In this document: piece after piece, positions 1 through 8,638 of the stretch
Layout of the letters: the number at the start of each line of letters is the position of its first letter
How positions within the stretch are numbered: position 1 is the first letter of the stretch
From: Chondrus crispus
Lineage: Eukaryota; Rhodophyta; Florideophyceae; Gigartinales; Gigartinaceae
Length of the DNA stretch: 64,000 nucleotides
NCBI RefSeq assembly: GCF_000350225.1
Contig: NW_005179373.1
Location: 62,001-126,000, forward strand
Direction of reading: 5' to 3'
Program-made: the position numbers and the translations under genes
The notes under the pieces: generated by a model
Seen by the model: the letters and a program-made list of their open reading frames with translations, nothing else
Database searches by the model: none
Told to the model about the DNA's origin: nothing

Positions 1-344
1 CCGTTCTGATCCACCCTATCCCTCACCAGCTCCACCATGTTATGTATCACTCGCCAACAGCCCACCTCTCACACCAACACCTCCGCCCGATCCATTGCGA
101 CCATCCCCATTACGTCCCGCATCACCAGCCCCTCTATCCCTTTTTGACTGACGCACGACTCCGCCCCCACCACATCAACCCTCAAGTATGCCACAAGCTC
201 ACTATCCTCCTCTCCCCTCCCAACCCGCCCACTAACTCCCGCCGCGCGACTAAACTTCTATGCATACGGACCCCCAGGCCATTTACCTACCGTAGCTTGC
301 CGCCCGCGAGCAGAAAGCTAGAGAACACGAAGTCAACCGAAAGC
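1..344. other. Unassigned low-complexity flank
   Basis: C-rich, proline-codon-rich stretch on the + strand with no continuous reading frame that I can relate to a family. It leads into a recognisable family A gag tail at about 345, so it may be a diverged gag linker or unrelated flank. I see no gene in it. Confidence 0.4.
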
Positions 345-781
345 TCGAGAACGCGAATTCACCCGCGAGGAATGGAGGACAAGGGTACCCAGTTCCGACG
401 TCCAGGCTGGACAGGAAGGCCGCAAATTAACGGACGGCCAAGGCCGCAGTACCCTGTCAAGAAGCATGGGCTCATATGCTTTCATTGCTACGAAAAAGGG
501 CACGCCGCGCCCAAGTGCATACTTTCCCTTCGGTAAAGGCACAAGGTTCTGGGGAACCACGAGGCGTTGTCTCCGATGGAGAGATTGGGGATTCCATCGA
601 CCAATTATTTGAGGGTCAAAAATTGGTTCGATTCTCAGACGGCGAGCACACCGAGTGCCTCCGCCAACGGGTCGAACCGACCGTCAAGAAGGCCAGCCGC
701 GGGGCCCTGGTCGGAGGGAAAGAAGAACCCGCAGCAGAAAGAAAACTAGAGAGGGGAATCTCGCATGAGTCAAGAGAGGCA
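345..781 (+). pseudogene. Family A gag C-terminus and pol N-terminus fragment
   Basis: The fragment matches the 3' end of gag and the start of pol of the intact minus-strand element at 11900-18660. Visible in order are the segment before the zinc knuckle, a CCHC knuckle (CFHCYEKGHAAPKC, about 479-520), an early stop at 534-536, and then gag-tail residues such as MERLGIPSTNYL and the overlapping pol start in another frame. The match to pol stops inside its N-terminal linker at AGGCA (777-781), where a family C LTR begins. Two frames are needed to read the gag part, so it is dead. The continuation of the same pol sequence lies inverted at 1087-1756. Confidence 0.85.
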
Positions 782-1086
782 TGTGGGATAACTCCTCTCC
801 GCCCTGGGTTGGGTGAGAGGCGCAGGCTATAGCGAGGGATCACGCGGCGTGGACGCGACGCGCTAATTGAACCGATCGGACGAGCTCGCGAAAAGGGAGT
901 GGCTCACTGGCCGGTTACGCGCCGTCGCCCCGTGGTGCGTGAACGGGAGCGACCCGTACCGGGTTAGAAGCCAGCGCGCGCGATAGACAACCGAAACGGA
1001 CGTATATAGGCGCGAAAGGGACGGGGGCGAGCCTGCCCCAGTTTACCGGTAGGGACGGGTGTCAGGTCTTAACCCCTCAGAGGGAC
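782..1086 (-). mobile_element. Partial family C LTR (inverted)
   Basis: This 305-bp segment is the near-identical reverse complement of 2122-2426, with no net indel that I can see. It starts TGTGGGATAA, the complement of the LTR 3' terminus, directly after AGGCA at 777-781. It breaks off at 1086-1087, where family A pol sequence begins with a short C-run overlap. It is interpreted as the remaining part of the family C 3' LTR, separated from its element by an inversion. Confidence 0.85.
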
Positions 1087-1756
1087 CCCTTTCCATCATT
1101 CTCGTCCTCTTCCGGGACGAGATTCTGCTTCCCTTTTCTCGGCGAGAACCGCCTAACTATCGGAACCTAAGAGAAGTCCGCCAACTCAACCGTTTTCTTC
1201 TTTGGATAAATTGCTTCCACAAACCGGTCACAGTAGTCCGCCCCTAGAATTAGCGGGACTGCGAGTTTTTCACATACAATAAACTCGGCTGCGGCCACGA
1301 AACGTCCAGGCCTCACAGGCATTTTAATTGTGCCGAGAGTTCCGAGTGGCCCGTTGTCCGCATCGCCGATGTCCTGGGTCGGTCCGAAGAACACTAGAGA
1401 TTCCATTCCAGCCGGGAGTTCCGATTTTCGCACAAGGTTTGGTCCCGCGCCGGTGTCTCATACAGACGACACCCGGTTCATCAATCCAGCCGTTGGTCCA
1501 ATGTCCGCGTAAACTTTGTACTTTTTTCGCGCAAGAACCAAGATCTTCTCGGGACTCTCCCTTCGCTTAGCCATGTACCAGGGTCTCCGAATTTCTTCCA
1601 GCGGACGATCCTTGACTCGACTCAAGAATTTCTTGACTTGAGTCGGCCCCTTCGAATTATCCACCAATCCAACAACCTCCTCATCGAGGCCTGATTTTCC
1701 CCTTAGAGACGGGGAACGGGGCTGAGCCCGGGGCACAGTACGTCGACCCTGTGCCT
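1087..1756 (-). pseudogene. Family A pol fragment (protease region), inverted
   Basis: On the minus strand this matches the protease-containing part of family A pol (compare 15655-16322). It holds the aspartic protease motif DTGAG followed by PNLVRK near 1440-1460, then the residues of the beta-strand core (LILGADYCDRFVEAIYP). A TGA stop lies immediately before the DTG codons, so the reading frame is broken. Its right end, TGCCT (1752-1756), is the reverse complement of the AGGCA at 777-781. It is thus the continuation of the left-hand family A fragment in opposite orientation. Confidence 0.9.
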
Positions 1757-1848
1757 TGTAATATAACGACCGGCGCGCGCGTTAGTCTACAGTACAGACG
1801 ACCGTGCACGGTGCACACGTGGGCGGGTGTGCCCACGTGTAGGGAGCG

Positions 1849-1945
1849 CACGCGTTGACCAACCGGCCGTGGCGTGGCGCACGTGTACAGTAGCACACGC
1901 GTTGACCAACCAGCCGTGGCGTGGCGCACGTGTGCGCGTTAGCAC
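1849..1945. repeat. Two 47-bp tandem repeats in family C U3
   Basis: Units start at 1849 and 1896. Each contains CACGCGTTGACCAACC, then GCCGTGGCGTGGCGCACGTG. Several overlapping ORFs here are only translations of the repeat. Repeated CACGTG cores suggest transcription-factor sites (E-box/G-box type); this is inference. Confidence 0.8.
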
Positions 1946-2198
1946 ACGTGTCGTCCGTGCGGTAGTCGGTAAGCACCACGCGTGTAGAGTAGTGCACACG
2001 TGTAGTAGCAGCGTCCGTGCAGTAGTAGTAATTATGGAGCTAGCATTTTAATTGTGTACAGTACCTGGCACGCACTAGGCGGCAGGTACTGTACTACTGT
2101 ACTGGGACAGGGGTCCGAGGCGTCCCTCTGAGGGGTTAAGACCTGACACCCGTCCCTACCAGTAAACTGGGGCAGGCTCGCCCCTGTCCCTTTCGCGC

Positions 2199-2206
2199 CT
2201 ATATAC
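2199..2206 (+). promoter_or_regulatory. TATA-like box of family C LTR
   Basis: CTATATAC inside the LTR, 442 bp from its start. It is the only strong TATA-like match there. The position suggests a long U3 of about 0.45 kb and initiation a few tens of bases downstream. Confidence 0.45.
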
Positions 2207-2429
2207 GTCCGTTTCGGTTGTCTATCGCGCGCGCTGGCTTCTAACCCGGTACGGGTCGCTCCCGTTCACGCACCACGGGGCGACTGCGCGTAACCGGCCA
2301 GTGAGCCACTCCCTTTTCGCGAGCTCGTCCGATCGGTTCAATTAGCGCGTCGCGTCCACGCCGCGTGCTCCCTCGCTATAGCCTCCGCCTCTCACCCAAC
2401 CCAGGGCGGAGAGGAGTTATCCCACATTT

Positions 2430-2447
2430 TGGTACTCTTGTGGAGGG
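2430..2447 (+). promoter_or_regulatory. Family C primer-binding site
   Basis: TGGTACTCTTGTGGAGGG begins three bases after the LTR end. Like other PBSs it starts with TGG, the complement of a tRNA CCA tail. It differs completely from the PBS shared by families A and B. I did not assign the tRNA species. Confidence 0.6.
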
Positions 2448-2555
2448 GATAACTCTTGCGGTTGAGCCGCACGCGTAGTCGCTCGATCGCGCGCAGAACC
2501 GTCCGGACGGAAAAGGTTGAGATATCATCGCGTCGATCGCGAAGCGTATTCGACG

Positions 2556-3719
2556 ATGAACCGACCGGAAGAAGGGGGAGACTCTGCCTCCGGGCGTCTG
2601 ATCACCCGCAGTGGCAGTGGCGCACCGCGCCCCCGGGTGGAGAACCCGGAAGCCCTGCTGCGGCCGCCACCGCGACCGGGCCGCGCGCGAGCGTCCGCAT
2701 CGGATGTTTCGCCGGCCGCGTCGGCAGGCACCGTGAATCGCGTCCAATGGATGATCGACGCGATTCAGCCGCGCCTGCAGGCCTGGGTCGAGGAGTTCCT
2801 CACTACAGAACTCCCCCAGGTCGCGCGCGTGTGCCTCGACCGAACGGTGCCCGCACTCGTAGACGAGCACGTGCGCAGCGCGATACCGCCGCTTTTGGAC
2901 GAGCTACTACCCGCTCTAGTCTAACGCGAGGTGGTGACAGCGCTCGCTACTATGGACGAAGAATCCCCGTCCGGTACGGCTCTAAAGAGAGCGATCAGCT
3001 CCGCCGTTGCTAATCGTCTGGCCACGACCTTCGCCGGAGCAGGAGTCGACGCACGCGAGCAGCACGACTCAACCGCTCCGGATTCTACGCTAACGCACGC
3101 TGAACCGATCGGCGCCGCACCCGGGATCGGTACAATGGCCCCTCACCCGGAGGGTAAGACCATTTACCTCCCACCAATTTATGGTGCTACAGGAGGGCCC
3201 ACAGAAAATGGCCCTCACGTACTCGCCGATACGGCTGGCCCCCGCGGGACAGAAAACCGCCTGGGGCGCTTCGCGACAGAAAAGCGACAGCCGTATCGGG
3301 CGAGCAGAAGAAGCGCACCCGGCGCCCAAGGCTACACCTCGGAGGGTACAGAAAACCCCTCCGAGGAAGAAGACACAAGACGTCGCCACAGGGCGACGCG
3401 CAAGAACCACGACGGACGCTACGCGCGACACCGCGATGCCGGAGGGGTCAGTTACCCATCCGATGATAACCGCGAAGGACGCTATACGCGATACCGCGAT
3501 GCCGGAGGTGGTGGTAGCCCTCCGATGACGAGGACACCGAGTCGGACGGATCGCGCAGAAGCGACCGCAGAGGCCGCAATGCGCGCGACCGACGTCGGTT
3601 CCGGCGAGAAGACTCCGATCCGGAGGGCTACAGTAGCGCTGGCGGAGAAGGAGATCGCTATCACAGGGGCAGAGACCGCCGGCCTGCCCCGAGGCGGGAT
3701 CCGAAACGGTTGCCGGTGA
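2556..3719 (+). pseudogene. Family C gag N-terminal region, interrupted
   Basis: One frame opens at ATG 2556 (MNRPEEGGDSASG), stops at TAA 2922-2924, and continues in the same frame from 2931 to 3719. The first part has a helical segment rich in Leu, Val and Glu (roughly WMIDAIQPRLQAWVEEF onward). The second part is Arg/Asp/Gly-rich with two near-copies of a RYRDAGG motif, encoded by a local tandem repeat at about 3417-3512. The capsid core follows in another frame at 3710, so intact gag would need the stop removed and a frame change. Reading it as the gag N-terminus rests on position between PBS and capsid core, not on a known domain. Confidence 0.6.
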
Positions 3720-5041
3720 TCAGGCCGCTGAACGACCTGTTCACCAAGGCCGTCGACTACCGCACGTATAGGCTGGAAAGTCGCAGCGCGCGCTACGACG
3801 CGAGTACCGCGCGGCGAGTTAACCGATATCGGAAGAAGTTGGACGTCCAGCTGAAAACCCACACGTTCGGTGGTCAAGATCCAATCGCGGTGCTAGGGTT
3901 TCTCGCGCGCTTCAAGATGGCCTGCGACCAAAATGGGGTCAGCGAAGGCGCGGCCGTATGGTGTTTCCAGTTCTATTTGACTGAGCAGGCTCACGCCTTG
4001 CTCCAGTCCAGGCTACACGGGAACACCATGGCAGTCGATGCGGAGCAGCGCGATATGCTCGAAACCTACGCGGAAGTTGTTAACTTTTTATTACGCACGT
4101 ACGCGACGGACGAAGTTATTTCCGAAGCGGTCGGTGATGTCACCTCCTTCCGACAGAGCCCTAATATGACGGAGGAGGTGTACAGTAACCAGTTGTGGGA
4201 CAAGGCGTTGCGCTGCGGAACCGTATTTTCGGACAGGCGCTTGAAGTCCCTTTTCGTTGAGGAACTTCTGCCAGCGACGTGCGCGCAGGTGCGGAATTAT
4301 CTCGCGACGCATCCGGGCGTGGACTACCCAGCGGTGGCATGCTACGCGCAAGCGATAGGCGAGACGCACCGCTCGGCTCGAAGACAGGCGACCTCGTTCG
4401 CGTCGCCTCAAGCACCGTCCGACTCGGTGAGAAGACTCACGCGCAACGCGCGGACAAGGCCCGTGTTGTCGGTCGAGTCCCTATCTGAACTCCCGACAGT
4501 GCGCGGAACCGAGACGGAGGAGATACTGGCGGTGACGGACCAGTCGGTGACGCCGAGCTCGCTTAGCTCGCCGCCGACTAGCTACCATCCGTCACCGGCC
4601 TCGTCCCCGGCGGGCGCACCGATGGCGCCCGCCCAACAAGGTGACGCGCGCGCATATCCGTACGGAAGGCCAGTACAGAACCACCGGGTCCGGTTCTTCA
4701 ACCAAGGATTACCTGGACCCCCGCCGTGTCGGTTCTATCTGGACCTGACCCACCGGCAGGAGCAGTGTCCTGTGGTGGCGGATAGCGGGCTGCGTTCGAA
4801 GCTTTTGCAGGCCCGCGAGGCCCATTATCAAAAGCTTCAGATCTGTCAAGGTCTCCGCCCAGGTTCGCTGTTCGAGCGTCAACCGCCGACCCCGTGGCGA
4901 AATTGGCGTGCGCAGGCTCCCACGGGCATCAACGTGGTCGAGCCGCGCGAGACAGTCCAATCGGAAGAACCCGCGTTACCGCTGACGAACGAGGGGCCCG
5001 AGGACCTTGGGTTGACGGGGGAAGCCGGGGAAGACGCGTAG
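3710..5041 (+). CDS. gag: Family C gag capsid-core ORF
   Basis: A 443-residue ORF carrying the structural core of gag. Early residues include YRTYRL, then F-G-G-Q-D and VLGFLARF, a pattern that recurs in the gags of families A and B here. About 200 helix-rich residues follow, then a Ser/Pro-rich linker. Near the end (about 4726-4767) is C-x7-H-x4-C, which fits the spacing of a CCHC knuckle whose second cysteine has become tyrosine, so RNA binding may be impaired. The nominal start lies inside the upstream ORF and is probably not the true initiation site. The protease region begins just past the stop in another frame. Confidence 0.8.
   Translation: MPVIRPLNDLFTKAVDYRTYRLESRSARYDASTARRVNRYRKKLDVQLKTHTFGGQDPIAVLGFLARFKMACDQNGVSEGAAVWCFQFYLTEQAHALLQSRLHGNTMAVDAEQRDMLETYAEVVNFLLRTYATDEVISEAVGDVTSFRQSPNMTEEVYSNQLWDKALRCGTVFSDRRLKSLFVEELLPATCAQVRNYLATHPGVDYPAVACYAQAIGETHRSARRQATSFASPQAPSDSVRRLTRNARTRPVLSVESLSELPTVRGTETEEILAVTDQSVTPSSLSSPPTSYHPSPASSPAGAPMAPAQQGDARAYPYGRPVQNHRVRFFNQGLPGPPPCRFYLDLTHRQEQCPVVADSGLRSKLLQAREAHYQKLQICQGLRPGSLFERQPPTPWRNWRAQAPTGINVVEPRETVQSEEPALPLTNEGPEDLGLTGEAGEDA
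4798..4838 (+). other. Hairpin in family C gag coding sequence
   Basis: GAAGCTTTTG (4798-4807) pairs perfectly with CAAAAGCTTC (4829-4838) around a 21-nt loop, within the region just after the degenerate zinc knuckle. Confidence 0.6.
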
Positions 5042-5049
5042 AGGCGTCG

Positions 5050-5843
5050 ACGATCCTCCCTGTGCCAAGCCTCAATAAACAAGGCACCCTGTCGACCGCT
5101 TCGGTACGCGCGCAATCGCAGAGCCGAACGGACGAAGCGGCAATTTGCTTCTTCAAGAAGCAAAATTATAAGATCACCGCAACGGTCGGACAACGACGCG
5201 CGATGATGCGCGCCATCACGCCGGTTCTAGATTCGGGCGCCGGCCCGAATCTAATCCACCTACGCTGTGTGGCAGAACTGTGGCGCGCTGCCATCCAGTC
5301 CGCGCGGAGCCCGCCGCTCATCGACGCTTCGAATAGGTCGATGAAGGCCCTCGGCGAGCTCAAGCTGTACGTCCGGATTGGTGAGTTCGTCGCGCGCGTA
5401 CCGTTCTTGGTCGTCACCAACCTTGCCGTGGACTGTATCCTCGGAACCACGTTCCTGGATCGCCACGTGAAGGCGATCCTGCCAGCGCAGAGGAAGGTGC
5501 TGTTCCATCATGCGCCGTCCGTAGCGCTGACGGGAGTCACTCCCTCGAGGCACGACCGCAAGATGGCCTCGAGGGGACCGTCGCAGCAGCTCCCACAGGA
5601 GGAAAATTCGGCCGACCGGAAGCGCGCGCAGTTCCCGACGAACGTACCGTCACGAAAAATTCGCGTGGTCAAGGGGGTCACGATACCCCCGATGACCCAA
5701 GCGATGGTACGCGTCGCAACACCGGTTGGAGGGCTTTGCTTCCTGCAAAACCACCCCAAAACGGCGCATAAGAATTTATGCCTGATGGCCCAGGGGTCAT
5801 GGACCTCTTCCCGGGCGAGCCGTTTACGGTGCTTGTTAGCAAC
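5050..5843 (+). pseudogene. pol: Family C pol, truncated after protease
   Basis: The frame after gag encodes an aspartic protease: VLDSGAGPNLIH at about 5224-5259, then the partner strand motif CILGTTFLDRHVKAILP near 5436-5484. A linker follows and the reading frame is cut at 5843 by the family A LTR. RT, RNase H and integrase are absent, so the element cannot move itself. Gag and pol are in different phases; because gag also carries disruptions I do not infer a frameshift mechanism. Codons 5844-5991 of the open frame belong to the LTR and are not family C sequence. Confidence 0.85.
5228..5253 (+). other. Perfect hairpin over the protease active-site codons
   Basis: TAGATTCGGGC (5228-5238) and GCCCGAATCTA (5243-5253) form an 11-bp perfect stem with a 4-base loop GCCG. 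It covers exactly the codons for the D-S-G-A-G-P-N-L active-site loop. Confidence 0.7.
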
Positions 5844-6863
5844 TGTAGTGCAATGCGCCTGTCGGGCAGAGACCGCGGTCCGATGGTCCAGCAAAAACAA
5901 CAACAGCAACAAAAAGAAGAACTGCCGACGGCACAGCGCTACGGAGTGTCCGATTCTCCCTTCTCCGTTTAAACGGGCTTGCGACTCGTAGTAGGTCGGA
6001 TCCCTGATGGGGGGGCACAGAGAAATAGCCCGGCCCGGGATCGGTGTGGTAGAGACTTGCGAAGAGATCTGCTCGACGAGTGTGGAGTGGGGCGCGTACG
6101 TAGGTACCCCGGTTCCACTGGGTTGTAAGGCCAATGGTCGTTGAGCTTCTTCGACACCTTGTAACGCGACAAGGCCTTCGACGGGGGCGTTGCAACGCAG
6201 CCCGACGGGATGAAATGAAAGTAGCAGCGCTACGTCAACCGTGCCGCCCGATGGCTCGAAACACCTACACCGGTTCGGTCGCAACCGACCCCGATGGTAC
6301 CAACACTGGCTCGTACTACGACGGAGCCCTTCGAGGGAGACGTCGTTGCAACGGTCTCCGTCGGAAAATGGGTCACAGTAGCAGCGCTACGTCAACTGTG
6401 TCGCCCGATGGCTCGAAACACCTACACCGGTTCGGTCGCAACCGAGGCCGATGGCACCAACACAAGATAAGGGAAAAATAGGTAGAATTAGAGATAGAAA
6501 AGAATAGGGAAATAAAGGAAAGAGAAAAGGGAACCCCGAGCGATAAAGGATGCCGTAGGCTTAGGTAAAAGGGAGCGTCTTGATAGAGACGGACTTCGAC
6601 CAAGGCGACATTCAACTCCGGCAACTCGGGTTGGTTTATTGACTTGTTCGGTCAAAGGGCTAAGTTATATAGAGCCCCGCCGGGGCGAGTACAGTAGCTC
6701 CCGGCTCTAGATTCTAGATCTAATTAGTAAATAAAATTAAATAATTAAAATAATCGTGCGCTTCGTCGCACACGTGTGTCCCCCAACCCCGGACTACAGT
6801 ATCCAGTTTTTTTCCTTTTTCACTTCCTTCCTCCCCCCTTTCCGAGTCGGGTATTGCACTACA
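5844..6863 (-). repeat. Family A1 3' LTR
   Basis: A 1020-bp LTR bounded by the inverted termini TGTAGTGCAAT and ATTGCACTACA. It is nearly the same as 18838-19856, in the same orientation. A CACGTG palindrome lies at 6771-6776 and a TATA-like CTATATAA (minus strand) at 6665-6672. The 11-bp perfect terminal inverted repeat is longer than usual for an LTR. ORFs inside it on either strand are shadows. Confidence 0.95.
6220..6463. repeat. Direct repeats inside family A LTR
   Basis: An 87-bp block at 6220-6306 recurs at 6377-6463 with few changes (period 157 bp). Each copy starts AGTAGCAGCGCTACGTCAAC. The same pair exists in the other A1 LTR at about 19215-19301 and 19372-19458, and diverged in the LTR at 27545-28567, so the duplication is ancestral to the family. 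Confidence 0.85.
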
Positions 6864-6865
6864 TA

Positions 6866-6875
6866 TCCCCCTTCT
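6866..6875 (-). promoter_or_regulatory. Family A1 polypurine tract
   Basis: On the minus strand AGAAGGGGGA lies two bases before the 3' LTR (which starts at 6863 in that direction). This is the expected place for the plus-strand primer of reverse transcription. It confirms that the LTR at 5844-6863 is the 3' LTR of the minus-strand element. Confidence 0.75.
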
Positions 6876-6904
6876 GAGCGCTCTCGCGCAGCGGCTTCAC
6901 TCCC

Positions 6905-8638
6905 TTGCTTCTCAACTTCTTCCTTTTTCTTCCGACCATCGGTCGCCGCTCGCGTGAGAGTAAGACGATCTCCATGTTTTCTTCATCGGATCCCACTGTC
7001 GGACATACCGCCCGCGGTCGCCGCGGTGTGGGCTTCTCACACACGCCTTCCATTCCTAGCGACCTTCCTTCTATACCCCGACTTCCCCCGAACACCAACG
7101 TTCCTGAACCGGTCTTTCATCCTGATCTCCATCCTTCATCAGCCCCTTGTCGATACCCCTCACTAGCCGAGCTCCAAGGTAAATCCATGCGCGACTATCC
7201 CTTTCTGTACGCGGCCGCTCCTTGGTTTTCCGCCATCGACGTGCGCGACGTCACTAACATCGGGCGCGACTTTGCCGAAGGTGCGGGGATGTTACCGGGT
7301 CACCTTCCCCTTCAAGCCATTTCCTCCTACGATTGGCGTGCCCGTGTCGCCATTCCCCCTTCTATCCTGCGTCGTTCCTCCCCTCGTGGCCGACAGGGCC
7401 TATCCCTGCGGTTCACGGAAGCCGTCCTCGACCGCCTCGACCTATCCCTATCCGATGCCCTCATCCCTCCGTCCTTCGGATGTGACACGTGGAAGTTTCG
7501 CACGGAGGAGGAGCGTGATTACCTTGACAACCTCCTCAGCTGGACACGGGGTAACCCCGTGCTCGAGGCGGACCGCCTGTGGCATAACCAACTGACGGTG
7601 ACTAACGATGCCCTGTCATACACGCGCGCAATCCTCCCCCTCAATTTCCGATATACGAAACGCGGGAACATCCCCTTCTTCCAGCATACGGTCCGATTCG
7701 AGCGTAAGATGAGATCGGACACGGGATATTTCCTAGCTTACCAAATGGTTGAGGCAGGGGAAATTGCTCGGTCACACTATCCCAACCGGTACCAGCAACT
7801 CCCCTCGTGGTGGGGACAATTTGAGGTCTGCCAAGGGTTTTGGGCAGAGCTCGGTCCCATCCTTACCTACTTTGGAAGCCATCTCACTGATCCTCGTCAC
7901 GGGTTGTGGGTTGTCTTTTTGACGGAGTGGTGCGTGAAGGTAGCCGCCACCTTGCTCTGGGAGGCGTACGATTGTTGGCGGCTTTGGTATCTTCCTCCGA
8001 AGCTCGTCGAGCTCATGTGCCTTTTGGACTATACTGTGCCCTTGGGCGGAGCAGACACCGACTTCGAACTGCACTGCTTACTCGAAAAAATCAATCAGGT
8101 CGACTGGGATGTTGTTCTCCCTATCAACTCATCCCGATCCTTCGCGAGGCGACGCCCGTCCTTTTCTCCCGGACGAAGTCACAGTGCGGCGGGTGACTTT
8201 GTCTGGTTCAACCCTTGGACATCCGCCTTGTGCTCTCCCTCCGAAGCGCGCCTCAGTCGCCAATTCGGCAACCAAGTTCCAACCCCTGACGTAGCTCCCA
8301 TACGAGCCGTAGATCCCCGCGCAGACGACGTTTGCCCCCGACCGTCTGCTCCAGATTCCCCTCTCCCTGCAGCCCCTGCTGCTGCTCCTCCTGCTGTCGA
8401 TATCCCCTCGGCAGGGCATACCGAAACTCTGTCGGTTAGGGAAGCATTATCTTCCCCACCGTCCCCATCAATTCCCAAAAAGAGCGACGGAGCCATTGAC
8501 ATCTACTGCACATTGCTCCGCGCTCATGGCATCGAAGGTGAAGCTCTCCAAGGGGCTTCCCTCGATGATCTGCGAGTCCTTGCTCGACTCGTTACCTCAC
8601 TCCCAAAGGAAAAATCCTTGGGTGTGCCGCCCCACTGA
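6905..8638 (+). CDS. Family A antisense accessory ORF, 577 aa
   Basis: A long ORF antisense to gag-pol of A1, starting 42 nt from the inner edge of the 3' LTR. The first Met is at 6905; MFSSSDPTVG at 6974 is an alternative start. An N-terminal Pro/Ser-rich part (to about residue 80) is followed by a compact, Trp-, Tyr- and Leu-rich core (about 80-400: e.g. DYPFLYAAAPWF, PSWWGQFEVCQGFW, LVELMCLLDY), a Pro/Ala linker (about 440-500) and a short C-terminal helical segment. No signal peptide, clear membrane span or enzyme motif is apparent, and I do not recognise the family. The location next to the LTR suggests antisense transcription from it. Family B has an 836-aa ORF in the same position and orientation; similarity of the cores is only suggestive. 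Confidence 0.75.
   Translation: MLLNFFLFLPTIGRRSRESKTISMFSSSDPTVGHTARGRRGVGFSHTPSIPSDLPSIPRLPPNTNVPEPVFHPDLHPSSAPCRYPSLAELQGKSMRDYPFLYAAAPWFSAIDVRDVTNIGRDFAEGAGMLPGHLPLQAISSYDWRARVAIPPSILRRSSPRGRQGLSLRFTEAVLDRLDLSLSDALIPPSFGCDTWKFRTEEERDYLDNLLSWTRGNPVLEADRLWHNQLTVTNDALSYTRAILPLNFRYTKRGNIPFFQHTVRFERKMRSDTGYFLAYQMVEAGEIARSHYPNRYQQLPSWWGQFEVCQGFWAELGPILTYFGSHLTDPRHGLWVVFLTEWCVKVAATLLWEAYDCWRLWYLPPKLVELMCLLDYTVPLGGADTDFELHCLLEKINQVDWDVVLPINSSRSFARRRPSFSPGRSHSAAGDFVWFNPWTSALCSPSEARLSRQFGNQVPTPDVAPIRAVDPRADDVCPRPSAPDSPLPAAPAAAPPAVDIPSAGHTETLSVREALSSPPSPSIPKKSDGAIDIYCTLLRAHGIEGEALQGASLDDLRVLARLVTSLPKEKSLGVPPH

Larger units (their letters stand above)
1757..2426 (+). mobile_element. Family C 5' LTR
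   Basis: A 670-bp LTR starting TGTAATATAACG and ending TTATCCCACA, directly followed by a PBS at 2430. The left part (U3) holds tandem repeats and at least six CACGTG palindromes between 1816 and about 2003. A TATA-like CTATATAC lies at 2199-2206. Its last 305 bp recur inverted at 782-1086. The 5 bp to its left (TGCCT) pair with AGGCA at 777-781 as a target-site duplication seen across an inversion. Confidence 0.85.

Noticed and set aside
1848..1945. CRISPR-like array
   Set aside because: Only two adjacent units without spacers, inside an LTR of a eukaryotic element.
1681..2051. Several overlapping minus and plus ORFs with repeated peptides
   Set aside because: They are translations of the tandem repeats and palindromes of the family C U3; no frame is favoured.
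6134..6624. 115-aa and 83-aa ORFs repeated at 19129-19619
   Set aside because: They lie inside the LTR direct repeats; their conservation reflects LTR identity.
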